From Pseudoruegeria sp. SK021 (GTDB taxonomy: Bacteria > Pseudomonadota > Alphaproteobacteria > Rhodobacterales > Rhodobacteraceae): a stretch of DNA of 64,000 bases. Below are positions 45,537 to 54,734 of this stretch, in pieces. The notes under the pieces are model-generated. The model did not search any database, was not told the origin of the DNA, and was given only the letters and a program-made list of their open reading frames with translations. Every line of letters begins with the position of its first letter. Within the stretch, counting starts at the first letter, position 1. The position numbers were made by a program, and so were the translations under genes. Where the stretch lies: assembly GCF_002119405.1 (NCBI RefSeq), contig NZ_MTBG01000001.1, forward strand, positions 310,001-374,000, read 5' to 3'.

Positions 45537-46148
45537 TTAAGCCGCGTCATCCTTGACGTCTTCGATGCCGAATTTGTTGAACAGCCGACTTTGCATGGCA
45601 AAGAACACCACTGTCGCCACCGGCAAGCCGAAGGTCTTGAACGTGACCCATGTCTCGGTGCTCATGCTGCGCCAGACCACCTCATTGGCAATCGTCAACC
45701 CGGCGAAGAACAGGGCGACCCGTTTGGTCAGGATCATCCACCCTTCCTCCTGCATTGGCAGGACCTCTTCCATGACGTATTTCAGATAGCTTTTCCCGCG
45801 CAGTAGGCCAAAACCCAGCACAATCGCGAACAGCGCATAGATAATGCTAACCTTGATCTTGAAGAAGCGCTCGTCGTTGAAGGCAATCGACATGCCGCCA
45901 AACACCACCACCAAGACCGCCGTCACCACCTGCATTTTTGACAGCGTGCCCGTCAGCGCCCAAAGCGCCCCGATAGAGGCCAAAAGCACCGGTATGAAGA
46001 TCGCGGTCACCACGATGAAACCGGAATATTCGGTGCCGCCGATGGTGAAGATCTGATCCTTCAGCCGGGTGTATCCGATAAAGAAGGCGACGATCGGGCC
46101 GAACTCTAGGGCGATCTTGACGATCGGGTTCACAGTGCGCGCGGTCAT
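45537..46148 (-). CDS. yciB: Inner membrane-spanning protein YciB (septation protein IspZ family)
   Basis: A 203-residue inner-membrane protein with five to six hydrophobic helices. It carries the family landmarks LEFGPIVAFFIGY (about residue 12), FGGMSIAFNDERFFKIKVSIIYALFA (about 80) and MQEEGWMILTKRVALFFAGLTIANEVVWR (about 128). YciB is linked to envelope integrity and division in enterobacteria; its biochemical role is unclear. ATG 46148 has AAGAGG seven bases upstream, better than ATG 46154. In Rhodobacterales it is often near ftsY, as here with two genes between. Confidence 0.9.
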   Translation of the reverse strand: MTARTVNPIVKIALEFGPIVAFFIGYTRLKDQIFTIGGTEYSGFIVVTAIFIPVLLASIGALWALTGTLSKMQVVTAVLVVVFGGMSIAFNDERFFKIKVSIIYALFAIVLGFGLLRGKSYLKYVMEEVLPMQEEGWMILTKRVALFFAGLTIANEVVWRSMSTETWVTFKTFGLPVATVVFFAMQSRLFNKFGIEDVKDDAA

Positions 46149-46212
46149 GGGCATCCTCTTGACGGTGTCCGGGTGGATGTAATGGCTGAGCGGCCGAAAT
46201 ACCAGCGAGGTT

Positions 46213-47115
46213 TCAGCCGCCAGCCTGAACGATCACCGCGCCCAGCGCAATCAGCACCATCAGGGCGATCCGGCGCGGTCCGACGGTGTCCTTCAACACC
46301 AGCCAGCCGATCAAGGCCGCAAATACGGTCGACGTCTCACGCAGCACCGCCGCTTCACCGACAGTGCCCAACCGTGTGGCCAGCATCACCGCGCCGAAGC
46401 TGCCGAAGGCGACCAAGGCGCCAATGACCCCGCGCAGGGCCAAGGGTGGCAACGCCGGGCGCACATCCAATCGCCGCCAATGGATCACCGCGATCACCGG
46501 CATGAACAGGCCGTCGATCAGAAAAAACCACGCCAGAAACGTGAAGGGATCGGCAGTGGCCCGGATGCCAAAGGCGTCATAGGCCGTGTACAGCCCCACA
46601 AACAGACCCGATGCAACGGCCAGCAACAAGGCCGGCACCAGCGTCTCGCGCTCGAGGGTGACGTGAACCAGATTATAGGCGGCCAGCCCGAAAATGCCCG
46701 ATAGCAACACCGCCACGCCAAACCACTGCACCGCCGAAAAATGCTCGCCGAAAAACAGCGACGCCCCAATCACCGCCACCAGTGGCCCGGTGCCACGCAC
46801 CACCGGATAGACCACGGTATAGGCCCCGCGCTGATAGGCCATCGCCTGCAGCACCTTATAAGCCACATGGATCACAAATGCCCCGGCCAAGATCGGCCAC
46901 ATATGCGGTTCGGGCCACGGCACCACAAACAGCGCAAGCGGCAGGGCGATCAGCGCGTACGAGGCATCAATCGCGCCCCGGGTCAGCCACGGATCATGCC
47001 GGCCTTTTTGCAACGCCCCGAAAACCGCATGCAGGAACGCCGCCGACAGGGCGAGGATCATCGCCAGATGGGTGCCCTCGGCGGTTCCCTCTAACGAGAT
47101 CAGCCACGCGCTCAT
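46213..47115 (-). CDS. EamA/DMT superfamily permease
   Basis: A 300-residue protein with ten hydrophobic helices in two EamA repeats; the second begins around FVGLYTAYDAFGIRATADPFTFL. It includes a GTGPLVAVIGASLFFGE segment typical of the family's helix 3-4 pair. It lies 64 bases upstream of yciB on the same strand and is divergent from mgtC, so it is likely co-transcribed with yciB. The substrate is unknown. Confidence 0.85.
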   Translation of the reverse strand: MSAWLISLEGTAEGTHLAMILALSAAFLHAVFGALQKGRHDPWLTRGAIDASYALIALPLALFVVPWPEPHMWPILAGAFVIHVAYKVLQAMAYQRGAYTVVYPVVRGTGPLVAVIGASLFFGEHFSAVQWFGVAVLLSGIFGLAAYNLVHVTLERETLVPALLLAVASGLFVGLYTAYDAFGIRATADPFTFLAWFFLIDGLFMPVIAVIHWRRLDVRPALPPLALRGVIGALVAFGSFGAVMLATRLGTVGEAAVLRETSTVFAALIGWLVLKDTVGPRRIALMVLIALGAVIVQAGG

Positions 47116-47172
47116 GCTGGAACCAAGTCAGAGGATGAGACGTTGCCTCTGGCCTTGTCTGGAAATGCGTGA

Positions 47173-47670
47173 ATGTTTGAAGCCGCCCTCGCCAACCTGC
47201 CCCCCGATCTGCGCAATCCATTCCAAGTGGTCGGCCTCGGGACCGCCAGTCTGCGGTTGATCGCAGCGCTGATCCTTGGCGGCGTTATCGGCATTGACCG
47301 CGAAGTGCGCACCAAACCTGCGGGGTTGCGCACCCATATGTTGGTGTCTGTCGCCGCCTGTCTGTTCGCGCTAATCGCCATTGATTTGATGAACTTCGGC
47401 ATTGAGACCGAAACCGACCTGCGCCTCGACCCACTCCGTTTGATCGAAGCCGTGACCGCAGGCGTCGCGTTCCTCGCCGCCGGGTCGATCATTACGTCAG
47501 GCGGCAAGATCAAAGGATTGACCACCGGTGCCGGGATGTGGATGGCAGGCGCCATCGGTCTGGCCTGCGGCGTCGGCAGCCTTGGACTGGCTGCGCTGGC
47601 CACGGTGCTGTGCGTGATCATCCTGTCCGTTCTTGGTGCCATGTCGTTCGACGACCCCTCCAACGACTGA
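47173..47670 (+). CDS. MgtC/SapB family membrane protein
   Basis: A 165-residue protein with four to five membrane helices and the family motif ALILGGVIGIDREVRTKPAGLRTHMLVSVAACLFALI (starting about residue 33), followed by AGVAFLAAGSIITSGGKIKGLTTGAGMWMAGAIGLACG. Members are associated with low-magnesium survival and ATP synthase control in Salmonella; this shorter form lacks the C-terminal soluble domain of MgtC. It ends 4 bases before the stop of the convergent ftsY. No magnesium-responsive leader was noticed. Confidence 0.88.
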   Translation: MFEAALANLPPDLRNPFQVVGLGTASLRLIAALILGGVIGIDREVRTKPAGLRTHMLVSVAACLFALIAIDLMNFGIETETDLRLDPLRLIEAVTAGVAFLAAGSIITSGGKIKGLTTGAGMWMAGAIGLACGVGSLGLAALATVLCVIILSVLGAMSFDDPSND

Positions 47671-47674
47671 CAGA

Positions 47675-48895
47675 TCACCCATCGTTGCCATTGGTCCCGG
47701 TCAGGGCGGCGGCAAATTCCTCGGGATCGAACGGTGCCAGATCATCGATCTGCTCGCCCACCCCGATGGCATGGATCGGCAGACCGAACTTATCAGCCAG
47801 CGCCACCAGAACCCCGCCCTTGGCCGTGCCGTCCAGCTTGGTCATCACCAACCCCGACACCTGCGCCAGCTTCTGGAAAATTTCGACCTGTCGCAAGGCA
47901 TTCTGGCCCGTGGTCGCATCCAACACCAGCAGGGTATTGTGCGGCGCATCAGGGTCTTTCTTACGGATCACCCGGACGATCTTGGCCAGTTCTTCCATCA
48001 GGTCGGCACGGTTCTGCAACCGGCCTGCCGTATCGATCAGCAGCAGATCAGCCCCATCAGCTTCGGCCCGGACCATGGCATCAAACGCCAGTGAGGCCGG
48101 ATCAGACCCTTCCGGCGCGGTCATCACCGGCACCCCGGCCCGGTCACCCCAGACCTGTAATTGCTCGACAGCCGCGGCGCGGAAGGTGTCGCCCGCCGCA
48201 ATCACCACCGACTTCCCAGCGGCGCGGAACTGTGATGCCAGCTTGCCAATGGTGGTGGTCTTGCCCGAGCCGTTCACCCCAACCACCAGCACCACCTGCG
48301 GGCGCTTGTTGTAGATCGGCAGCGGGCGGGCGACGGTCTCCATGATCGTGGCGATTTCTTTGGCCATCAGATTGCGCAGTTCTGTTGCGGACAGCCGTTG
48401 CCCCATACGCCCCTGCGCCATGGCCGAGGTCACACGCAAGGCGGTGTCCACGCCCATATCGGCACCGATCAGCAGATCCTCGATCTGTTCCAGCATCTCG
48501 TCATCCAGCGCCCGGCGCGCTTCGCCGCTGCGATCCTGACGACCGGTCAACCGCCCCAACAGCCCGGCCCGCGGTGCGGGCGCGGCGGCGTCTGGCATTG
48601 GCGCAGCGGGGATAGGAATGGGCGCGAGAGTAGGTTCTGGCGCAGGCGCGGTCGGAACAGGGTCCAACACCGGCGCCGAAGGCGCGGGCGTAGCAGACGG
48701 GGGCGTTACAGCAGGCGGCGCAACCGGCACAGGCGCAGGCGCAGGTGCAACCTCAGGCGCGCCAGTTTGCGTGTCTGGCAGATCATGGTCATCGGGGGCC
48801 TCATCGGCACCCGAACTGACGATGGAACTGAGCCCGTCCTCGATCTTCGATGACGACCGGGTCAAACGATCCTTGAGTTTCTTGAAAAACGACAT
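47675..48895 (-). CDS. ftsY: Signal recognition particle receptor FtsY
   Basis: FtsY docks ribosome-nascent-chain-SRP complexes at the inner membrane. The 406-residue protein starts with the membrane-targeting basic helix MSFFKKLKDRLTRSSSKI, then a Pro/Ala-rich acidic A region (about residues 35-120, with many PAPxP repeats), the N domain, and the G domain with GVNGSGKTTT (G1), DTAGRLQNR (G3) and TKLDGTAKGG (G4). Length is standard for alphaproteobacteria. It is downstream of the formate dehydrogenase beta gene, 81 bases apart. Confidence 0.95.
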   Translation of the reverse strand: MSFFKKLKDRLTRSSSKIEDGLSSIVSSGADEAPDDHDLPDTQTGAPEVAPAPAPVPVAPPAVTPPSATPAPSAPVLDPVPTAPAPEPTLAPIPIPAAPMPDAAAPAPRAGLLGRLTGRQDRSGEARRALDDEMLEQIEDLLIGADMGVDTALRVTSAMAQGRMGQRLSATELRNLMAKEIATIMETVARPLPIYNKRPQVVLVVGVNGSGKTTTIGKLASQFRAAGKSVVIAAGDTFRAAAVEQLQVWGDRAGVPVMTAPEGSDPASLAFDAMVRAEADGADLLLIDTAGRLQNRADLMEELAKIVRVIRKKDPDAPHNTLLVLDATTGQNALRQVEIFQKLAQVSGLVMTKLDGTAKGGVLVALADKFGLPIHAIGVGEQIDDLAPFDPEEFAAALTGTNGNDG

Positions 48896-48976
48896 GGCTG
48901 GGCCTCGTGACTTTCCGCGCTCTTTCCCTACGCCGCTCATCAACAGGATGGAAGACCCTGCGCGGACAGAGCGGTG

Positions 48977-50662
48977 TCAGACCTCGTCCGGGAAATGCCG
49001 CATCACCAGACGGATCGGGTTCGGCGCCGCCTGACCCAACCCGCAGATCGACGCATCAGCCATGACCGCGCACAGCTCGCCCAACAACGCCTGATCCCAT
49101 TGCGGCTGCTGCATCAGTTGTACTGCCTTCTCACACCCCGCCCGGCAGGGGGTGCATTGGCCGCAACTTTCATCCGCAAAAAACTGTAGCATGGTCAGGG
49201 CCGCGCCCCGCGCACTGTCCTGATCCGACAACACCACGATGGCCGCCGATCCGATAAAGGTATCATGCGGTTGCAACGTATCGAAATCCAACGGCACATC
49301 CGCCAATGCCGCGGGCAGCAGCCCAGCCGACGGCCCCCCCGGCTGATAGGCTTTGAACACATGGCCCTCGGCCATACCGCCTGCAGCCGCGATCACATCG
49401 GTGATCGTCGATCCCGCAGGCAGCAGGTAAACACCCGGCCGCGCGACCCGTCCTGACACCGAATAGTTGCGCAAGCCAATGCGCCCGTTCTTGGCGACGC
49501 CGGACAGGATTTCAGGGCCCTCGCGACAGATCCGCGCCACCCAATGCAGGGTTTCGATATTGTGGACCAAGGTCGGCCGCCCGAACAGCCCGACCTCAGC
49601 CACATAGGGCGGACGGTGACGCGGCAGACCGCGTTTGCCTTCGAGGCTTTCGATCATGGCGCTTTCCTCGCCGCAGATATACGCACCCGCCCCCCGCCGT
49701 AGCTGAAGGTAGCCCGGCGCAATCAGGCCCGCCTGTTCCAGCGCAGCAATTTCCCGCCGCAGGATTTCCAGCACCGCCGGGTATTCATCCCGCATGTAAA
49801 TAAACACGGTGTCCGCCGCGATGGCCCACGCGGCAATCAGCATCCCTTCCAAGCAAAGATGCGGCTCGCGCTCTAGATGATAGCGGTCCTTGAAGGTTCC
49901 CGGTTCGCCCTCGTCGCCATTCACCGCCAGATACCGCGGCGCGGCAGCGGCCCGCACAAAGGACCACTTCTTGCCCGATGGGAACCCGGCGCCGCCCAGC
50001 CCCCGCAGCCCGGCGGCAAGGATCCGGTCTTGCACCGCGTCGGGGTCCCCACCTGCCCGCAGGGCGATCAAGGTCTCATACCCGCCCGCCGCCCGATAAA
50101 TGGTCAGCGGCGCATAGTCTGGGATGCGAGGATGAGTCTGCCCCGCAGAAATGGCGGCCTGAACTGCCTCGGACGTGGCGTGATCCAGATGGTTGTGACC
50201 CAGTTCCAGCGCGGGGGCCGTGTCGCACCGGCCCATACAGGGCGCGCGCAGCACCCGAACCTGCGCCGGGTCCAGCCCGTCACGCAACGACGCCATAAGC
50301 GTCTGCGCCCCCGCCAAGGTACAAGACAAGCTATCGCACACCCGGATGGTGAGAGGGGGCGGCGGCGCCCCGCCCTCGGTCACCAGATCGAAATGCGCAT
50401 AAAAGCTGGCCACCTCCCAGATCTCGGCCATGGCAAGGCGCATCTCTTCGGCCAATGCCCGCATATGCGCCGCCGAGAGGTGGCCATAGGCGTCTTGGAT
50501 CAGATGCAGATACTCAATCAGCAGGTCGCGGCGACGCGGACGGTCCCCTAGCAAGGCGCGAACATCGGCCAGAGCGGTGTCATCCAGTTGCCGCCCCTTG
50601 GGACCCGAACGGCCCTTGCCGCGCCCCGGTTTCCAGACGCCCGCATTCTGATCTGCCGCCAT
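48977..50662 (-). CDS. fdsB: NAD-dependent formate dehydrogenase beta subunit (fused NuoE/NuoF type)
   Basis: A 561-residue flavin and iron-sulfur protein that passes electrons to NAD+. Residues about 40-175 resemble NuoE (2Fe-2S cysteines in RVCDSLSCTLAG and APCMGRCD). The rest resembles NuoF: GRGGAGFP-like GLGGAGFPSGKKW (NAD/FMN site, about 220), VNGDEGEPGTFKDR, AGAYICGEESAMIESLEG, and the 4Fe-4S set ESCGQCTPCRAGC with a later Cys in SICGLGQ. In known FDHs it works with FdsA (molybdenum or tungsten catalytic subunit) and FdsG, but neither is in the flanking sequence; ftsY follows and an unrelated gene precedes on the other strand. Confidence 0.9.
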   Translation of the reverse strand: MAADQNAGVWKPGRGKGRSGPKGRQLDDTALADVRALLGDRPRRRDLLIEYLHLIQDAYGHLSAAHMRALAEEMRLAMAEIWEVASFYAHFDLVTEGGAPPPPLTIRVCDSLSCTLAGAQTLMASLRDGLDPAQVRVLRAPCMGRCDTAPALELGHNHLDHATSEAVQAAISAGQTHPRIPDYAPLTIYRAAGGYETLIALRAGGDPDAVQDRILAAGLRGLGGAGFPSGKKWSFVRAAAAPRYLAVNGDEGEPGTFKDRYHLEREPHLCLEGMLIAAWAIAADTVFIYMRDEYPAVLEILRREIAALEQAGLIAPGYLQLRRGAGAYICGEESAMIESLEGKRGLPRHRPPYVAEVGLFGRPTLVHNIETLHWVARICREGPEILSGVAKNGRIGLRNYSVSGRVARPGVYLLPAGSTITDVIAAAGGMAEGHVFKAYQPGGPSAGLLPAALADVPLDFDTLQPHDTFIGSAAIVVLSDQDSARGAALTMLQFFADESCGQCTPCRAGCEKAVQLMQQPQWDQALLGELCAVMADASICGLGQAAPNPIRLVMRHFPDEV

Positions 50663-50796
50663 GTCTTCCTGCCCCCCTCAAACACCATCAGCCCCGCGCC
50701 GACTGCGTTTCTGTCGCTTTAACCTTTCCTAACCCGCGCAGAGCGGCCAGACTAGAGAGAGGATCGAACAGCACGCCAACCGAGATCGAGGGCTGC

Positions 50797-51216
50797 ATGG
50801 GCTATGTCACACATTCGCTTTGGGCGAGCACGCTATGGGCCGTCTGTGCAGGCACCGCAATGGGCCAATCCCCAATGACGGCCAAGGAATTTGACGCCTA
50901 TACCGCCGGGAAAACCCTTTATTTCGCCCAAGATGGCGTGAATTACGGCATTGAGGCCTATTTGTCGGATCGCAGGGTCCAATGGTCGTTTCTTGACGAT
51001 CAATGTATCGATGGCCGCTGGTATCCTGACGGTCCAGCGATCTGCTTTGTTTATGAGGACACGACCTGGACGGCCCCGCAATGCTGGCTGTTCTTTCGCA
51101 ACGGCGCCGGGCTGACCGCGCAATTCTTTGACCAAGACGGCCCCGGCACCACCTTGTACGAGACCCGACAAAGCGCGGAACCCCTGCGCTGCGCCGGGCC
51201 TTTGGTCGGCAGCTGA
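50797..51216 (+). CDS. Small secreted protein of unknown function
   Basis: A 139-residue protein with a signal peptide (cleavage near AMG-QSP, about residue 23) and a short periplasmic domain. That domain begins MTAKEFDAYTAGKTLYFAQDGVNYGIEAYLSD and contains four cysteines (in DDQCIDG, PAICFVYED, PQCWLFFRN and LRCAGP), able to form two disulfides, plus several aromatic residues. GAGGG precedes the ATG. I recall similar uncharacterised proteins in Rhodobacterales but no function. It stands alone between fdsB and xseA. Confidence 0.75.
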   Translation: MGYVTHSLWASTLWAVCAGTAMGQSPMTAKEFDAYTAGKTLYFAQDGVNYGIEAYLSDRRVQWSFLDDQCIDGRWYPDGPAICFVYEDTTWTAPQCWLFFRNGAGLTAQFFDQDGPGTTLYETRQSAEPLRCAGPLVGS

Positions 51217-51218
51217 CC

Positions 51219-52907
51219 TCAGCCGCCCTCGTCGTCGAACAACGAGGTTTGGATCGGCGGGGGCTGTTTCTTTGTCCGGCTTCGGGCAGCGGGCGCGGGT
51301 TTTGGTGCCGCACCTGTCGAGGGGGCAGTCCCCTGATCCCCAACCATCACCACCAACGGACCATCGTGGAATTCCAGTTCCAGCCGCTGCTCTGTCGCCG
51401 CGCTGGCCGCCGATGTCAGCACCCGCGGGCCGGCGCGCACCACGGCATAGCCACGGGCCAGCGTCGCCTTGTAGTTCAGACTAGCCAACAGCCGGACCAC
51501 CCCATCAAAGCGCTGACGCCGCCGCTCCAGCCCGGTGGCATGGCTCAAACGCGCCCGATCGAACAAGGCCGTCACGTCTTGCGGTGCCCGGGTCAGGGCG
51601 CGGCGCACCGGGCGCAAGCTTAAGCCCGCCCCGGTTTGCGTCAGGGCCAGCCGATGCCGCGACACCTGCCGGGTCATCCCCGGCGACAGCCGTGCCGCGC
51701 GTTCAGACAGGGCCCGGGACCGCGCACGGGTGATCTCGGCCATTGCGGCGGTCAGGTCCTTGTCCAGTTGGGCCAGACGCTGCCGCTCGGTCCGAAGGCG
51801 GCTGGTCAGAACCGACGGGCGCAGCGCCCCCGCCGCCTTGCCCAGCCGGACTTGCCCCTGATCGATCCGGCCACGCAGCGCCCGCGGCAAGCGGTCGGAC
51901 AGCATATCCAACCGCTGACTGGCGGGACGGGTCAATTCCTCAGGCCGGGGCAACACCCGCGCCAGATCGCGCAACTGCTGCCGCCGGATCGACATGCCGC
52001 GCACCAAAGTGCCGGTCAGGCGCGATCCCTGCTCGGCAGTCCATGCCAGCAAATCCGCCCGAACCGGCACGGCCAGTTCTGCCGCAGCCGTGGGGGTCGG
52101 CGCACGCCGGTCGGCCACATAGTCAATCAGGGTCGTGTCGGTTTCGTGTCCCACCGCCGAAATCAACGGGATCTCAGAGGCCGCAGCGGCCCGGGCGACA
52201 CTTTCTTCGTTAAAGCCCCACAGATCTTCGATTGAGCCGCCACCGCGCGCCACGATCAGCAGGTCAGGCCGTGGCAGTGCGCCGCCCGGCGTCATCGCAT
52301 TGAAGCCTTGGATCGCGCGGGTCACCTCGGGCGCACAACGCTCGCCCTGCACGGCCACCGGCCAGATCAGCACCCGGCGGGGAAAGCGGTCGCGCAACCG
52401 GTGCAAAATATCCCGGATCACCGCCCCCGACGGCGAGGTGATCACCCCGATCACCTCAGGCAGATACGGCAGCGGGCGCTTGCGTTCGGGCGCGAACAGG
52501 CCCTCGGCCTCCAGCATCTTCTTGCGCTTGTCCAGCATCGCCATCAGGGCACCGACCCCGGCAGGGGCGATGCTGTCGATCACCATCTGATACTTGGACT
52601 GGCCCGGGAAGGTGGTCAGACGCCCCGTGGCGATGACCTCCAGCCCTTCTTCGGGCTGCACCGTCAACTTTCCGGCGTTGCCCTTCCAGATCACCCCGGC
52701 CAACACCGAGCGGTCATCCTTGAGGTCGAGATAGATATGGCCAGAGCGCGGCCGCGACACCCGCCCCATCTCGCCCCGGACCCGAACCCGCGCGAATCCG
52801 CCTTCAATGGTTTTCTTGACCGCTCCGGAAATCTCGGAAACGGTGAATTCTGGGGCATTGTCGCCGGGGGCGGCGTCATCGAATGGGTCTTCGAACAGGT
52901 CGGACAT
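51219..52907 (-). CDS. xseA: Exodeoxyribonuclease VII large subunit
   Basis: XseA with XseB degrades single-stranded DNA in both directions. The 562-residue protein begins with an acidic leader, an OB-fold (EFTVSEISGAVKKTIEGGF..., about residues 20-120), then the catalytic domain with GVITSPSGAVIRDILHR (about 152), DLLIVARGGGSIEDLWGFNEE (about 205) and SAVGHETDTTLIDYVADRRAPTPTAAAE (about 242), and the long coiled coil (about 310-460). It is about 100 residues longer than the E. coli protein because of a proline- and lysine-rich C-terminal tail ending in QTSLFDDEGG. Divergent from purD across 69 bases. Confidence 0.94.
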   Translation of the reverse strand: MSDLFEDPFDDAAPGDNAPEFTVSEISGAVKKTIEGGFARVRVRGEMGRVSRPRSGHIYLDLKDDRSVLAGVIWKGNAGKLTVQPEEGLEVIATGRLTTFPGQSKYQMVIDSIAPAGVGALMAMLDKRKKMLEAEGLFAPERKRPLPYLPEVIGVITSPSGAVIRDILHRLRDRFPRRVLIWPVAVQGERCAPEVTRAIQGFNAMTPGGALPRPDLLIVARGGGSIEDLWGFNEESVARAAAASEIPLISAVGHETDTTLIDYVADRRAPTPTAAAELAVPVRADLLAWTAEQGSRLTGTLVRGMSIRRQQLRDLARVLPRPEELTRPASQRLDMLSDRLPRALRGRIDQGQVRLGKAAGALRPSVLTSRLRTERQRLAQLDKDLTAAMAEITRARSRALSERAARLSPGMTRQVSRHRLALTQTGAGLSLRPVRRALTRAPQDVTALFDRARLSHATGLERRRQRFDGVVRLLASLNYKATLARGYAVVRAGPRVLTSAASAATEQRLELEFHDGPLVVMVGDQGTAPSTGAAPKPAPAARSRTKKQPPPIQTSLFDDEGG

Positions 52908-52976
52908 CGGTGCTCGCTTGCGATTGTGCTGCGGCCATCCTAGAACGCGGACGCGGGAAGGCCAAGGAGTTGGGCA

Positions 52977-54260
52977 ATGAACATCATGATCTTGGGCGGC
53001 GGTGGTCGCGAACATAGTCTGGCTTGGGCCGTGATGCAGAACCCAAAATGCGATCGGTTGATCGTCGCGCCGGGCAATGCCGGGATCGCTGCGATTGCTG
53101 AATGCGCGGCCCTCGACATCGAAGATGGCACCGCCGTGGCGCAATTCGCCGTCGATAACGCCATCGATTTTGTCATCGTCGGCCCCGAAGCGCCGCTGGC
53201 TGCGGGGGTCGCCGATGATCTGCGCGCTGCGGGCGTGTTGTGCTTTGGCCCGTCAGCGGATGCGGCGCATCTGGAATCCTCGAAATCCTTCACCAAGCAG
53301 ATTTGCGATGCCGCAGGCGCACCCACCGCCGCATGGGCCCGCTTTACCGAACTTGACCCGGCCCGCGCCTATATCCGGGAACAGGGCGCGCCGATTGTCA
53401 TCAAGGCCGATGGTCTGGCCGCAGGCAAGGGCGTCATCGTCGCCATGACCGAGGACGAAGCGCTGGCCGCCGTGGATGACATGTTCGGCGGCGCCTTTGG
53501 CGGCGCCGGGGCCGAAGTGGTGATCGAAGAATTTATGTCCGGCGAAGAGGCCAGCTTTTTCGTGCTTTGCGACGGGGTCACCGCCCTGCCCGTGGGCACC
53601 GCGCAGGATCACAAGCGGATCGGCGAGGGCGACACCGGACCCAATACCGGCGGCATGGGCGCGTATTCCCCGGCCCCGATCCTGACCGATGCCCTTGCCG
53701 AACTGGCGATGGACACCATCATCCGCCCGACTTTGGCGGAAATGGTGGCACGCGGCACCCCCTATCAAGGGGTGCTCTATGCCGGGCTGATGATCGAAAA
53801 CGGCATTCCCCGTCTGGTCGAATACAATGTGCGCTTTGGCGATCCTGAATGTCAGGCGCTGATGCTGCGGCTTGGGGCGCAATCGCTGGACCTGATGCAT
53901 GCCTGCGCCGAAGGGCGTTTGGCCGATATGCAGGTCCATTGGGCCGATGATCATGCCATCTCGGTCGTTATGGCAAGCGCGGGCTATCCCGGGGACTATA
54001 CCAAGGGCAGCGTGATCCGCGGGTTGGACGGCTTGACCGAAGACAGCCACCAGATGACCTTTCATGCTGGCACCGCGCAGGCAGACGGCCAGATCGTCGC
54101 CAATGGCGGACGCGTGCTGAACGTCACCGCCCGCGGGACGACCCTGCGCGAGGCCCGGGATCGGGCCTATCGATTGGTGGATAGCATTGACTGGCCCGAA
54201 GGCGTCTTCCGCCGCGATATTGGCTGGCGCGCCTTGGCCCCGGACACCGCGTCCAACTGA
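52977..54260 (+). CDS. purD: Phosphoribosylamine--glycine ligase
   Basis: PurD (GAR synthetase) is the second step of purine synthesis. The 427-residue ATP-grasp protein starts MNIMILGGGGREHSLAWAV and shows VIVGPEAPLAAGVADDL, IVIKADGLAAGKGVIVA (about residue 142), GPNTGGMGAYSPAP (about 222), and YNVRFGDPECQ (about 283) with metal-binding Glu and Asn. AAGGAG lies before the ATG. It is divergent from xseA, a pairing common in Rhodobacterales as far as I recall. The next gene starts 75 bases downstream with its own ribosome site. Confidence 0.96.
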   Translation: MNIMILGGGGREHSLAWAVMQNPKCDRLIVAPGNAGIAAIAECAALDIEDGTAVAQFAVDNAIDFVIVGPEAPLAAGVADDLRAAGVLCFGPSADAAHLESSKSFTKQICDAAGAPTAAWARFTELDPARAYIREQGAPIVIKADGLAAGKGVIVAMTEDEALAAVDDMFGGAFGGAGAEVVIEEFMSGEEASFFVLCDGVTALPVGTAQDHKRIGEGDTGPNTGGMGAYSPAPILTDALAELAMDTIIRPTLAEMVARGTPYQGVLYAGLMIENGIPRLVEYNVRFGDPECQALMLRLGAQSLDLMHACAEGRLADMQVHWADDHAISVVMASAGYPGDYTKGSVIRGLDGLTEDSHQMTFHAGTAQADGQIVANGGRVLNVTARGTTLREARDRAYRLVDSIDWPEGVFRRDIGWRALAPDTASN

Positions 54261-54335
54261 CACTGTGGTCCGGTCGATAAAAATGGATTGCCGACAGACG
54301 CTGATATAAGCGTATTCGACCCTAAGAGGACCAAA

Positions 54336-54731
54336 ATGGCAGATATATCCCCCGACTTGCCCGCAGGACTAGTCGTCGATCATATTCCCGGGTTCATCAC
54401 TGGACCGGGTCAAAGCGATTGGCTGTTTCAGGGCGTCGGCATTTTTGTCGTGCTGCTAATTCTGGTGATCGGCCATTTCTATCTGCACCTGCACTCGCTT
54501 CCCGACCGGTTGGCGCACCGCGCCAACAGTACCCAGCTTCAGGTGGTCGGAATTTTGACCCTGCTGGCCCTGTTTACCCATAACAACCTGTTCTGGGTGG
54601 CGGCGCTGTTGCTGGTGACCATTCAACTTCCCGACATCGTCACCCCGCTGACGTCGATCGCACGATCGTTGGAAGCAGGACGTCGCGACCGGCAGCCCGA
54701 CCTCGCCGGTCCCGCCGAGAAGGAGCACTGA
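54336..54731 (+). CDS. Small inner-membrane protein upstream of a HlyD protein
   Basis: A 131-residue protein with two or three hydrophobic helices (about 27-50, 67-85 and 88-105) and a polar C-terminal tail. AAGAGGA lies before the ATG. It ends 3 bases before the HlyD-type gene, so the two form a translational pair. The arrangement recalls the E. coli YiaW/YiaV and YibI/YibH pairs, where a small DUF3302 membrane protein precedes a HlyD-type protein. Membership of DUF3302 itself could not be confirmed from motifs. Confidence 0.7.
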   Translation: MADISPDLPAGLVVDHIPGFITGPGQSDWLFQGVGIFVVLLILVIGHFYLHLHSLPDRLAHRANSTQLQVVGILTLLALFTHNNLFWVAALLLVTIQLPDIVTPLTSIARSLEAGRRDRQPDLAGPAEKEH

Positions 54732-54734
54732 GCG

